Origin: Eutypa lata
Lineage: Eukaryota; Ascomycota; Sordariomycetes; Xylariales; Diatrypaceae
Direction: 5' to 3'
Length of the DNA: 64,000 nucleotides
NCBI GenBank assembly: GCA_022661535.1
Contig: JAKULF010000011.1
Location: 2,790,001-2,854,000, forward strand
Positions within the stretch are counted from its first letter, which is position 1, and each line of letters starts with the position of its first letter. Made by a program: the position numbers and the translations under genes. This document shows, piece by piece, positions 46,023 to 57,685 of this stretch. A model generated the notes under the pieces. The model made no database searches. It was given only the letters and a program-made list of their open reading frames with translations, and had not been told where the DNA came from.

Positions 46023-49000
46023 ATGGTAGAAAATATGGAAAAACCAGTCGATACTACTCCTTTCTGGAACGATTCAGAAGTTCCCTCGGACAGGAGTGAA
46101 GAATTCACAAGACTCATAAAATGTATTTGCCCTCCTCGACGTTGCTGCATAGATACTAAAATATCAATCCAGGTAAATGGACTCAGTCGGTCAGTCCGAG
46201 ACAGTTGTATCGGCCACCAGATTCTCACTGTGCGACCTGGGATAAAGCGCCGAATCCAAACACCTATTCTTCATTCGGAGATCAAGGCACAACAGCAAGT
46301 GTCAATATGTATGGTGAAATAATGCAATTCGGGAGGTATATTGGGGTGGGTGACTCCGGAATGTTTACGGTCGATCATGGATTGGAAGTCGATGAGCCCC
46401 TGATGGTAGAGGCGAGAGCATATGATTTGAACAAGCTCAGTAAATCGAGGTTACGTGACACAAGGGGAGCATACGGCCTCCAGTTCCCCGAAACAAATTT
46501 TGAGAAGCCACCGGTATTGAAATACCTGCATTATCGCTGGCCAAGATACGAATACAAAACAGATAAGAGAGAACTTACCATTCAATGGATGGTCCACAAA
46601 GGTATTGTCTTACAGCAAATACTTCTAAGAAACCTCGAAGATACAGCAGTAAAAATCCCTTTCTTTTTCCAAAGAGATAAAAAGTCTATGTGGATTCGCG
46701 ACCTGGAATACTTGAACTACGACCATAACTTTAATGATACATACGAAGACTATTCTGAACAAATTGGCCCTAACAATTACTCTTGGACGTTAGCGCATAG
46801 TCTCGAGGAACAAAATGAAATGGATTCGCTCAATCATGATAGACCAATCAACAATAGTCTTGGAGTTGGAGGAATCGACCCAACAAACTCGGACAAGAAG
46901 AAACTCATGGAATCTATTGCCGTGGTAGTTTCTGTATTCCTTGATGGCGAAGCAGTGCAATGGACGAATAAGTCACATTGGGAAAGGTTACTTGGGAGCA
47001 AAACAAGTACTAGGAACGAAATGGAAGTGATCACAGCATACAACATGATACACTTACCAGCCTCACAGGCTCACTGGAGAACTTTCCTAATACCGGCGGA
47101 GTTAACGGATGTGAATGCTCTTTTACAGGATGTCCCGTTTTCCAGTCTTCGTCTTTCTATGGTTGATGAGACATCTACGAACAAGCAAAACATAGCTGAT
47201 GAGGAAAAGAGCGAAGAAAGAGTAAGGATAACCCACGAAGACCCATCTGGAATACCAAGCGATTCTGTATTACCAAAAAATCATATCGAGTTCGTCGTAC
47301 GTCGTCACCTTGAGCATATCCTATCCGTATGCTCGATCCCGTTAAGATATGAGCAATCTGACCGAAGACAACCCCGCCCGGAAGAATCTGCACAAGATAT
47401 ATATCCGATTGCTCTGACATGTGGGGATATCTCATGTCATCGAGTTTACACTTCAGCTAGCTTGTGAGCAGTTCTATCACGTCAACGCCTCTTGGTAATA
47501 CAAGCTAACGGTTTTATTTGTAGTTTTGCACTCTGGTTCCTCAGCGCTTCTGCTAAAAGACTTATGATACTAAAGGAACGAAAACCCAAAGACTCCTACA
47601 TCAATTCTCTATTAGCGAGAATAGTTGAGGTCTTTAGGGGCCATTTCTTGTGGGTATTTCGGAAAGCAGAAAAACAATCTGGATGCTTTGTGTCAAATTA
47701 TTGGGTCACTGGACGAATTATGACAGATGACACCCGATCATGGAAACCGGAGAACTGTATAACTGACACGGCATTTCAGCTCCTCAAAGCTGGGGAATGT
47801 CTAAAATTTTACCCTGAGGGGGATGATCGCAAATCTGCGATGGATGCTATGGGTGGTCTCTGTCAGTCCTGGATAGGAAGTTTAGAGGAACGGGATAAGC
47901 GTGACTGCTCCGCCTGGACACACACAGAACGGGAAGATACTAATGTTTTCCGCTTGGATGACCATTTCTGGATATGGAAAGCTTTGAAACTGATTGAAGA
48001 TCTCAAGTTGTGGCCAGAAAGGGAAGGGCACAGAGTAATGAGGCACCCAGAAGTGATTCAACAAGAAATACTCTTACGATTCACAACAGAAAACGAAACG
48101 CTGAGGAAACGAATGCTAGCCGTAAGGAGGTCCCCACGAGAAACACGGTTTTTGTTCCATGCGCGAGACACAGCATTATTTTATGGGTCCGATTGGAACT
48201 TCCTCCTCCAAGAGACATCTTTCCGTGAGGTATGGGAAAACACTATTGACGCTCAAGCATTATACGGTTATAACCAAGGTGCTTCCTGGGGTAACACTCT
48301 TCGCTACGCCTTGGCTATCTTGATGGGTACTCGTAACTATAGTATCAACCAGCAGTCACCAGCGGAGTTGGTGAAATGGTCGATGCGATCTATCTTCAAC
48401 TCGATGAGCTTGAATGGATTTTGTCCCGGACAGCTTAACGAGATCACAAAAGCGCCAGTTCTATTTGACAGAGAGGAAGACCGCGACTCCTACTTTCACT
48501 CGAGTTTCGAGATTCCGTTTGTACTTCTTACCAACGCCGCTCAGATCAACAGAATATACGACAAGGAAACACCTAATTCACCTGGGGTTCAGGCATCTCA
48601 GCTACCAAAAGGCCAATCGGTTCCCCTGAGTGTCGATGTCAGAGATCATCTCCAGGGACAAAAGGGAACCCTAAAGCGCCAACAGGGATCACATGAGGAG
48701 CAAATTCGAGACATCGAGTCCATGAAGAAAACAACACCATTCAACCATCTTTTTGATTCTGCTACTATTGTTGAAATGGATGAAGAATGGCTATATAATT
48801 ATCCTCCATTTCTTTCGAATATTAACGTAACGAATGACGACATAAGGAAAATATTATTCGATCTCAAAAAGCAGAAAGTGGATTCAGATGGCAACAAACG
48901 TGTCATTATAACAGCCGCAAAAGTACGCCCTGAAAAGGGGATACAAGTTTTTGAGAGATATGAGCGGCGAACATTGGTAGAGGATACCTCAAAGGCACGG

Positions 49001-50847
49001 GGAGGGAGAAAACTAACAGGATCTGGGATAGGAAATTGGTCCCGCACCAACGGAGAGTTATTGGGCGGGTTGAAACTGCCCCGTACCACCGAGAGTGCGA
49101 AGAAGCGTTTAATTTGGCTCTTCAATGCGAACGAGGAGACAGCCTTGGTATGCTATCTCACCAGCGTGACTATCGAGAGACCGGCAATTTCCATTTTTTT
49201 CGACCGCCATTGGAACCGAGATGATTACTTTTTTGATGACACAACCGCATTGACCAACACATGGGAAACTGAGCTGCATCTCAGCTTTTACTGCCTGAGA
49301 AATGGTCGTGGAACATCCGGTGAAGATAATGTACAGATTCTACGTGAGGATATCTTCCCTGGTAAAGAACAGCAGATCATTGTGACATCAATGGGGTTTC
49401 GATTTATTGGAGACTTTTTCGATCGCTATTGGACTTGTCACTTTATAGAAAACGGCATGGCTTTACGACCTAATTACAATTGGAAAACAACTTTGCTGAG
49501 CCTTCCACACCCCTATTTGAGTAACGAGAGAGTTTGGAACCAGAGGAAGGTATTCGAGCTATACCTATTTGAGCATATATTATCTACACTTGTCAAATGC
49601 ACACGGGAAATACTTGACGAGATCAAGAGGGAGCTCGGTATTCGGCAAGGTACACTTTCGTCTACCATCTTGAGCAGTGAGGATTACTTCTTCTCGAGTG
49701 TCCAATGGAGACAGTTCCAGAACACCTTGGAAGCCATGGAGGAGAAACTGGAAAGTGTACAGCTCGAAGTCTCGAAATGGGAGACACGCGAAAAAGACCG
49801 TGGAAAGGAAAAACCTCGCTGGACTCGCAACGACGAGCGCAAGTACGGAGCAACCATCAAGAAACTGGTTCGCTCAACGAATAAACAAATCAGGGAGCTT
49901 CACAGCGTTTACACCAGCGTCAAGTCATTGAAGGAAACCCTTGTACGGAGTCAAGAGTAGATCCGCGCGGATTTATCACTCCGTGGGTCAGAGGATATTC
50001 GGTTCTTCACCTACGTCACTGTGGTGTTCTTGCCTCTAGGATTCGCGTCTAGCATCTTCAGTATGAATGGGAATCCAGGATCAGACCTTGTCACTAGCCT
50101 GATAATCTGCGCCACCATCGCTCTACTGATCACTGTTTTTGCCCTGGTCAACGCGAAAACCTTGGGATATTTCGTGAGTAGGTTTTTCCATCTAATCGAA
50201 GACTATTCGCGGGCCAAGATGAAGAATAGCATCCTCATGCTGGAGAACAAAGAGCGCGACAAGAGAAGACATGATGAAGAACATGATGAAGAGGCTGAAG
50301 ACTATACGCAAGACGAACATGTACAAGCCAAAGATGGCACTGACAAGAATCCGAATGAGACTCGCAAGGGGCGCTCTCGAACCAAAGCTCTCCAAGCTCA
50401 GGACACTTCGCGGTTTTGGTTCTTGATAGCATACATTCTGCTAGAACTCCCAGCTAGAAGGGTTGCGATAGCCTATGACGTCTTGAAAGGTCCAAGATTC
50501 ACAGGGGTCGGCTTCGTCCATGTTGTCTTAGGGGTCCTATTTTTAATGCCCTGCGTATTATCCGGGGTCTTGCAGATCGTTGTAATCAATACAATGGACT
50601 TGTTGAGGCTGCTATTTGGTAAGTTTATGTAACCATGCTACTAAGTTAGATGAGATTTGCTAATGCTGTATTCTTCGCAGCTATCGTCACGTGGCTTGTC
50701 CCGGCACCTCCATCACCAGATCAAGATAGCTTTAGGGAATCGATGAGGTGGCTAGCTCTCCCTTATGATAATCGGCGACCACTGAGAGATCTGGTATCAC
50801 GGATTGATAGACAGGCGAAGGAAAGGGAGGGAGACAGGGAACAGTAA
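46023..50847 (+). CDS. Giant CorA-like membrane protein, interrupted by one in-frame TAG
   Basis: Exons are 46023..46122, 46173..47463, 47524..50618 and 50681..50847, joined in phases 1, 2, 1; the first intron is 50 nt with an ATACTAA branch. The full frame is 1551 codons, but codon 1276 (49958-49960) is TAG, so the product as read is 1275 residues. Before the stop is a long globular region with aromatic-rich segments (LKYLHYRWPRYEYKTDKREL, LYGYNQGASWGNTLRYALAI) that I cannot assign, then a basic helical region (KKLVRSTNKQIRELHSVYTS). After the stop the same frame gives LRGSEDIRFFTYVTVVFLPL and ASSIFSMNG, the membrane helix and loop of fungal CorA-like proteins, then further hydrophobic helices. 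CorA proteins move Mg2+ or other divalent ions. Losing the helices would leave a soluble product. A 42-nt intron (49949..49990) could remove the stop, but it is very short and would delete conserved residues. Confidence 0.72.
49958..49960 (+). other. In-frame TAG in the CorA-like gene
   Basis: The codons around it read SQE, TAG, IRADLSLRG, with good CorA-like sequence on both sides and no shift of frame. One C-to-T change at CpA (CAG to TAG) would create it. Confidence 0.8.
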
Positions 50848-51275
50848 AAGGAAGAAGGCGAGTCAGTCTAGGTCTAAGGAGCATAATGAATGGGTAAGAG
50901 ATTTACTATTCACAGCCTGATGAAGTGCGATGTTATTTTGTTTTCAAAGGGGGTTTGACTAAGTAGGTAGGTTGCGATTGTTCATGAATGCATATAGCAT
51001 GACATTGATGAGCTTTGGTTGGGGGTTTCAGTGGCTAGGGTGAAATGCGTACGGTATCCAGACTTTGGTTTGCTAATTTTCATCACACCTAGCATAGCAC
51101 TAACTACGAGGCATCATCCTCATTTAGGCATAGATACAGTATAGAACTAAGTTTCATTGGATTTCGGTGACACAGTTATGGTGGTACTGAATAGAAAACT
51201 TGTCAAATATCAAGAAAATACAACTGTAACATCGTTGACGGGGTTGACTACTTATTTGTCCCATTTATACATAGC
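50848..51275. other. Convergent intergenic region
   Basis: It holds the 3' flanks of two genes facing each other. No gene is seen. Words such as AAGTAGGTAGGTTG (50960-50975) recur across the window. Confidence 0.45.
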
Positions 51276-52202
51276 TCAGGCCTCCTGTCTAGCAGCAAAG
51301 AAAGCCTCCACAGCCATTCTCACCTCGCACAATGAGTATAAATCGACACTGCTAAGCTCCTGGGCATCATAGTTCCTGCTTCTCTTTGGTTTCCTTCCCG
51401 TCATCTTGGGATTGAAAAGCACGGGGCTATCCAGCAGGACTCTCGTGAATTTACGTTCCAGGCCCGATAAAAAGTCAACGTCAGCTTCGAGAGTTACCTT
51501 GGCGTTGAAAGGATCGCTGTCTTCGCGGCGTAAGAGTAGTGCGACCTTTACTGAGTCAGGAACGCCTGTCTTACGCCTTTTGTTCTCCTGAAAGTTCCAA
51601 GCCACGGCTGTTGACTCTCCTGAGTTCATGCCCGTGCCCAGATTAATACTGCCAGTGATGGTGGTGGCATCGGTGATGTCCCTACTGACTGTTTTCTCAA
51701 GCGTTGCTATCCCCCCTGCTTCGAGGAAAGGCACACCTGAAGCACCCAGGTTCAGCTGCCCACCGCGTGTTGTGGACTCTTGGTCCATGGTTGGCACTAC
51801 GGCCCATCTCTCCTCAGGGGCGATGGCTTCCACAACTGGAGGGCTTCCATTTCCGTTGGCGGCGAAGAACTCTATGTTGACTCGGGCCCTGATGACACGA
51901 CGCGAATTCTTCTGTGGATCAAAGCGGAAGCGAAAAACCATCAACGTTGCCTCATCTCCGTCGTCATATATTCCATGCGTAACGTCCGTTAGCTCAACAC
52001 GAGTATGGATGCTGCCGCCTTTGCGTTCAATGACGTTGCGCCTCTCCCAGTCGTCGACCGAAGCATTCTCAGTGCGGAATGCATTGTCCGAATCTGCGAT
52101 GGTTTCGTAGAGAGGTACCTCAAGCATGAAGAGCGGCTTATCATCATCATCAAACTCAACAGCAGATAATGGTGCTTCATCTTGAGGCGCTGTCACCGTC
52201 AT
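51276..52202 (-). CDS. Hypothetical beta-rich fungal protein (308 residues)
   Basis: I do not recognise a named domain. The first ATG in the frame is at 52202, giving 308 residues in a single exon. The sequence alternates short polar and hydrophobic segments typical of beta sandwiches (VIRARVNIEFFA, TTITGSINLGTG, VKVALLLRREDSDPF, NAKVTLEADVDF). A central Gly-rich part (GGQLNLGASGVPFLEAGGIA) is followed by AWNFQENKRRKTGVPDSVKV. The pattern 'W..ENk.kkGVP..vkvalLLrR' reminds me of a family of about 300-residue fungal orphans (memory, not checked). The C-terminus is basic (RKPKRSRNYDAQE) and helical. There is no signal peptide or membrane helix, so it is likely cytosolic. It lies tail-to-tail with the CorA-like gene. 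Confidence 0.7.
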   Translation of the reverse strand: MTVTAPQDEAPLSAVEFDDDDKPLFMLEVPLYETIADSDNAFRTENASVDDWERRNVIERKGGSIHTRVELTDVTHGIYDDGDEATLMVFRFRFDPQKNSRRVIRARVNIEFFAANGNGSPPVVEAIAPEERWAVVPTMDQESTTRGGQLNLGASGVPFLEAGGIATLEKTVSRDITDATTITGSINLGTGMNSGESTAVAWNFQENKRRKTGVPDSVKVALLLRREDSDPFNAKVTLEADVDFLSGLERKFTRVLLDSPVLFNPKMTGRKPKRSRNYDAQELSSVDLYSLCEVRMAVEAFFAARQEA

Positions 52203-52887
52203 GGTGTAGTTCAATACAAGGCTGCGGTTGGAATGCAACTAGGGAGTAACTTTAGATTGAGTAAATGACAGCTTTCACTTCGTCCTAGGTCAAATGATGA
52301 TGTTAAGGTAGTAGGAAGAGTGATGAAATAATGCGACGTGCTTAAGTATCCAGGGCGATTTCTAAAATATCCCAGTTCCCGTTACTCTTAAAACATATCA
52401 TTGCGAATATATGACCATTTAGTTGGCTAGCAATGTATTAGGCACTTCAGTGGTACCCTGCAGCATGAGCGGATATCTCTCCCGTTTAGGAAACCTTGTG
52501 TCAACTATGTGATAGTAGGATTCTTCACGCAGCTAACATCAAGCATGGCCTCTTGACACAACTTCCAACTGCAGCAGTCTACAGCCAATTACGTTATTCG
52601 TTTGGCCATATCATCATCTCGACAGCACCCCCATTTCCCCAAATGACTCACACTGCACACCCCTTTATCAAGAGTTTTCGGTGAGCATGTGCCTACCTAG
52701 GTAGGCAGGTAGGTTGCCGAAGGCGGATTACCCGTGACCCGTCACCAAACTTTTCAGCTACCCGCCGAGAAAAGATCAGCTGGGGTTGCCTTTGAGTGAA
52801 ACCCCTAAGTATAGTCCCCATGCCCACAGTATTCGAGTGAGCATAGACGTCGTTATTCTTTGTTAAGTGTCATTTAGGTTGATAGAC
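52203..52887. promoter_or_regulatory. Divergent promoter region (beta-rich orphan / ankyrin-subtilisin gene)
   Basis: About 690 bp separate two divergent start codons. It contains the palindromic word CTACCTAGGTAGG at 52692-52704 followed by CAGGTAGG. No gene is seen. Shared control of the two genes is possible. Confidence 0.45.
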
Positions 52888-55800
52888 ATGGTTATCAGCG
52901 TATCGAACCCCTATCCTCAGGTCTACGGCGACCCACGCCGTGCATCCTCATTTCCAATAGATGATGACGATGATTTCGGGGACAATGAAGAATTCTTCCC
53001 GTCGGTAACTGCGACATCGGACCATAACGAGGATCCTGTCAGGATGCAATTCGACCATGACATTGCTGAGGCGAAGAGGCTTTCTCAAAAAGCATTTACG
53101 GACCCCAAAGAGCAAAACATAGAGAGGATGGCGTTTGTGCTTGCTCGAAAATCCGAATGGGAGAAGACCACTCATAACGGCCAGAATTTCTTGCATCACC
53201 TAGCGTGTTACAGCAACGAGCGGGAACCATTCATTAATTTGCAATGGCTAATGTCACGAGCTATTAGCAGGTTAAAGGACCACATTGGTGTAATGGATAA
53301 GAACAATCGTACCCCCATAACTGCTGCACTATATGTGGGAAATGCGATGTTCTGCTTTGTAGCGTGCAAGCACCAAAAGCCGGAGACCCTCAAGACATTC
53401 AAGCTGGCCCTCTTGAGCGAGTACAAGGGCCACGGCAATGAACGTGAAGTTACGTGCTTGCATACAGCCCTGTTCGCCGAATTTCCAAATGAGGAAATTA
53501 GGGAATACATCATAAAGACCATGTGCAGTTTTGTACCGGAAGAGATGTTCACTGTCACCGACATGAAGGGACGCACGCCTCTCCACCTGGCTGTTGAGTA
53601 TGAGAGGTGTTCCAAAACTCAAGTCCGCATTGTGGACGAGTTACTCCACCGGGGACCGAAAGCTCTGGAGGTGGAGATTTCGGCTTACTCCCTTCAGAAT
53701 ATTTCTGTCTACCAGTACCATGAGAGCTCTCGCAACTACATTGAGATAAAAAAGAAACTTCTAGAAGAAGAGAAGCGGACCACTCGAGCTAAGGCAGAAG
53801 AATATGACGTTAACTTATGGACGGTTGACTCAGAAGGGAATCCAATGAAGCCAGGCGCCATAATATGGAAGGGTGTGACAGGGTCGCCGCATTCTAGGGC
53901 CAATGCTATGGAAGTTAGCCCTGGTTTAATACAGAGAAACTCATTTCAAGGGTTCAACATTCCTCAAGACAGTAAACCCGCTGATACGAGGAAAAGAAGC
54001 TCTCCTATAGTGGAAGGGATGAGGTTGGTTCCAACTCAAAATGCAGTAGACATGCTGCACCAGAAAGAAGAAGACAAAGATAGACAACAAGCAGCCAAAA
54101 TGATCAGCGAACGGCTCAAGCTTCTTTATCTGCGCACGCAGAAGCCCGACTGTGTTTCCCGCTGTCTACATCTCCAGGGTGAGCGAGGTGGGTAAATCTG
54201 CATATCCGTTCTTCCATGGGTTGGCGCACGTAATACCTGACACTCCTAGATAAGGAATTATGGTTCGATTTCGGGCCGCGAAAGAAGATCACAAGAGTTG
54301 ACTTCCAGAAGAACTTCAAACACCTTCGGTTTAATACTGCATTGCAGTATGTCGCTTTCCCAGAGGTCGAATTAGACGAAGCTGAAGACAACCCTGGCAT
54401 GCGAAATCAAGGTCGGAAGGTAAAGTAGATACCAAGACGTTAAGTATAATTGCATCTATGTTAACATATTCAGGATATGATCTTCTTTTTCGATTGGCTT
54501 AAAGAGAAGGGGGTTAAGCACATTGTGAAGGTACAGAGCTCTTAGGGCGATACAGGTGTAGGTTTCAAGTGTCTGTTTCACTAACCGGATATCTAGGTTA
54601 TCGTAGATGACCTCAAAGCTCCGTCACACAGTGATCAGGCGATAGAAGAAGCGTTGATGCCGTTTGTAAGTCATTTCTACGGTTTCCCTGGGAAGGATGT
54701 TTCAACTAAACTTACAATTCGCAGCATGTCGAGATATTAGACTGGCGGAGAACAGACTTAGATCCAGTATCACTTACTAAACTCGGATATTGTCTACGTG
54801 AAATACACCTGCAGTGGAGCGGGAGGAATACAGTATTACGAGCGTGGTCAGAACGAATGGCTTTACCCCAGATACCCACACTAGAGACAATCACGATAGT
54901 CCAAGTTAAGGTATCCTGATTACTAGATGCGATAGAGTTAAGTACCTTGTTGCTAATGATAGGTCTCTGAGCAGGGAATCGAATCCAATACAAGGTTACG
55001 AGAAAACCTTGATGACTTTGAAAGACGACTTTATCAGTGGTGGCCAGAAGAGGGGCCCAAGCCAAGGGTTATTCGCCCGAAGGTCGCTGGTGGCCATCTA
55101 TTAGCTCGAGCTCAGCCCGATGAGAGTATACACGAGCACCAGGGACATCCCATCGATCCCCACAAGTGGATGCAATGCATGGAAGAATTCGCCTCTAATT
55201 TCCGGCAAGTTCGTGCTCTCAGAGATAAGGAACAGTCTCTGAACCCAGTCGAGGTAGCCTTGATTGACGATGGAACTGATATAACCCATCCCGATCTGAA
55301 GGGGATGAAAGTATCGGGCAAGAGCTTCCATAACTTCCATGACGGTTCAACATGGCGTGTATCTCCGTATTGGGATTCGTCCTCCGGCCATGGGACGTTG
55401 ATGGCGAGACTGATTCACCGTATTTGTCCCAGTGCCATCATACACGTCATCAAGCTTCAGACCTTTATTGGTGAGGGCTCAACAAAGCTCCAGATAAATC
55501 CCGATAGCGCAATTAGTGTGAGCCTGCTGCGACGCATTCCTACAACTACTGGGTAGCCCTCTAATGTTGATAATAGGCGATCGAGTATGCGACGGAACAA
55601 GGCGTCCAGATCATATCTATGTCGTGGACAGTGAAGGCGCCAAATGATTCGGCCAAGAGAAAGGCTTTCGATGACGTGATCCACAAAGCACTCAACTCAG
55701 AAGAGATTCTCATGTTCTGCGCCGCCAGTGACCAGGGGAAGTATGCCGACCTGACATACCCACATGGTAGCAATCCAAATAGCTTCCGAATTGGCGCAGC

Positions 55801-56275
55801 AAAGGCTACGGGGAGCATGAGCGACACAGTCGGCGATTTTCACAAGCTGAGCTTCACCTTCCCAGGTCACGAAGTAGTGATCGATCATGCCTATGACGAT
55901 GTATTCGACAAGAGCTTTTCCAAGTTCGAGGCCCACTCGGGCAGCTCCGTGGCAAATGCGCTCGCCGCAGCTCTAGCGGCGCTCATCATAGAGTGCGTCC
56001 GGTTAGGCATCCTCTACACCAGCGAGACGAAGCAACCCGACCCCTCCGTGGCAATCAGGCAGAGCGACTTGGACGCAATAAGCAGGCGGGGGGCTATGGG
56101 TGACGCATTCAGGGTGATTGGCACTAACCGCAATACGGACAACATGTACATCGAGGTGTGGAAAACATTCAGCGGCGTTGCGGAGAGGTTGAAGCAGAAC
56201 GAAGGTGCCCGTATAAGCCAGCTAGAGATTATCGCGGGTTTGGCAAGACTGTTTTTGAAAAAGGGGGTGACGTGA
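52888..56275 (+). CDS. Ankyrin-like repeat protein with subtilisin-like (peptidase S8) domain
   Basis: Seven exons, 52888..54178, 54250..54419, 54474..54530, 54597..54665, 54725..54910, 54963..55517 and 55577..56275, give 1008 residues; phases are 1, then 0 throughout. Residues 80-300 hold degenerate ankyrin-type repeats (NGQNFLHHLA, NNRTPITAALYVG, GRTPLHLAVEYER). A linker carries FDWLKEKGVKHIVKVIVDDL. The subtilisin-like domain has Asp in VALIDDGTDITHPDL (about 693), His in SSGHGTLMARLI (about 733) and Ser in HSGSSVANALAAAL (about 898), so the triad looks complete although the usual GTSxA is GSSVA. No signal peptide is seen, which argues for an intracellular protease. Proteins with this layout are common and variable in filamentous fungi, and S8-type domains occur in fungal NLR-like receptors. 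A recognition or cell-death role is inference. Confidence 0.88.
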
Positions 56276-56516
56276 AGCGAATAGTAACCTAGCATATGTA
56301 ATCTATCAGATGTTTCTCCTCAGTAAAGACCCCTTTCCATCTACTGGGAGGTAAGAGACACAGTGGAAGAATATTCCCATAATTGAGCACCATCGCTAAG
56401 CTCTATTCTTCCATACTACCGAGGCTATGACCCACGGGATTATCGAGCATCAAGTAAATTTTCCCTGTTCGTCTCGCTGAAAGAGAGAACCCTCCTTGTC
56501 AGGCCACAGCATTGGT
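56276..56516. other. Convergent 3' flanks of protease and acetyltransferase genes
   Basis: No gene is seen. Two genes on opposite strands end within 241 bp of each other. Confidence 0.4.
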
Positions 56517-57166
56517 CTAATCCCTTATAGACTTGACAAGCACAAGGCTGTTCCTAGCGTCTATCTGTTTATCAAATACGGTATTGCTCTTGAGCCCGAA
56601 CCCACACTTCTTGTATAGAATCAACGCAGGAAGATTTCTCTCGTAGGCAATCAGCCACATCATCTCCGCCCCTTCCTTCCTGCAAATCTCTTCGGCCGCC
56701 TGCATAAGTCGGGTTCTAACCGATTTCCCATGATGCTCGGGATTCACATACAGCATGTCGAGGGATGCCCAGTTCGTGGTGTCATGGTCTCTAGGAAGAA
56801 ACACACATGGCTTGTTCTTGGAAAGCTGAGCAAAGCCTAGCACTTCTCCAGATGCGTTGCGTGCCACGATTGTGGCTTTGCTGTTGTCATTCAGGGCGGT
56901 AGTCAAGTCTTTGGCGAACCCAAGCTGAATGCTTTGGTTACTGACAACATTAATACGCGCCTGCAAAGGTTCGGGGGCATCTTCGAACTGGGCGAGGAAT
57001 GCTGCCGTGCCGACCACTGACATCTGCTCTATGTCGGCGGTTACGGCGTTGCTCACGGTGACCGTGTCTGGATGGTCTTCTGAAGGCCTTTGTATTGTTA
57101 CAACCGTCAGTATAAGCCACGGTTGCTGACGTGTCGTGCGTTCACTTACTGGTTCGTAGATTCCAT
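56517..57166 (-). CDS. GNAT-family N-acetyltransferase
   Basis: It should transfer an acetyl group from acetyl-CoA to an amine; the substrate is unknown. A tiny first exon (57166..57150, encoding MESTN plus two bases) joins 57087..56517 through a 62-nt intron (GTAAGT...AAAG, phase 2) to give 195 residues. I prefer this to an unspliced upstream start because it uses a real ATG and a strong donor. The GNAT core includes ATIVARNASGEVLGFAQLS, SLDMLYVNPEHHGKSVRTRL (motif A; the pyrophosphate loop HHGKSV lacks the second Gly) and LPALILYKKCGFG near the end, a very typical motif B. It is intact and of normal length. Confidence 0.88.
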
Positions 57167-57685
57167 TGTGATGTTGGGTGATGTTCAAGTAGTAAGCCGT
57201 TTAGAAAGGCGGTCGAGTGTTGTGATTGTGATGACAGGAAGATAGTGTAACTAGTGGTCAAATTTGTTATGCAGGAAATTTGTTGTGCAGGAATTTCCTA
57301 CAGTGTTTTCTCGTTGGTTCTTTTCGGTGTTCCCTTGAATCTATATCAACTTCGTGGATGCCTAGGGCCATCACCGTCGTAGCAACCATTAGATAGGCAC
57401 TTAACCTATCCTAAGCATACATATGTACCTATGTTATTAGGTCGTTAGGCAGCTGCAGATAATCATTAACTTGTAACTACCTTAGTAGTTTCGTCGACCC
57501 AATCTTAACATCGCCTAAATATGGAAGATGGAATAGGAATGTAAACTGTTGAATATTATCTGCAGCAAACATGGTAAACATTTGGATACAGAGGTTAACC
57601 CTGCGAGAGTAGTATGGTAATTTTATTGAATAAAGGATGAGAAAACATAACGAAGTCAACACACGCTCCTAAGGCATTCTTGAAG
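57167..57685. other. Intergenic region downstream of the broken large gene
   Basis: No intact gene. It contains a doubled GCAGGAAATTT / GCAGGAATTT word at 57273-57297 and should include the acetyltransferase promoter. Confidence 0.4.

Noticed and set aside
46123..46204. A 33-nt intron or frameshift between the first two frames of the CorA-like gene
   Set aside because: A 50-nt intron (46123-46172) with donor GTATTT, branch ATACTAA and acceptor CCAG joins the two in phase without any lesion.
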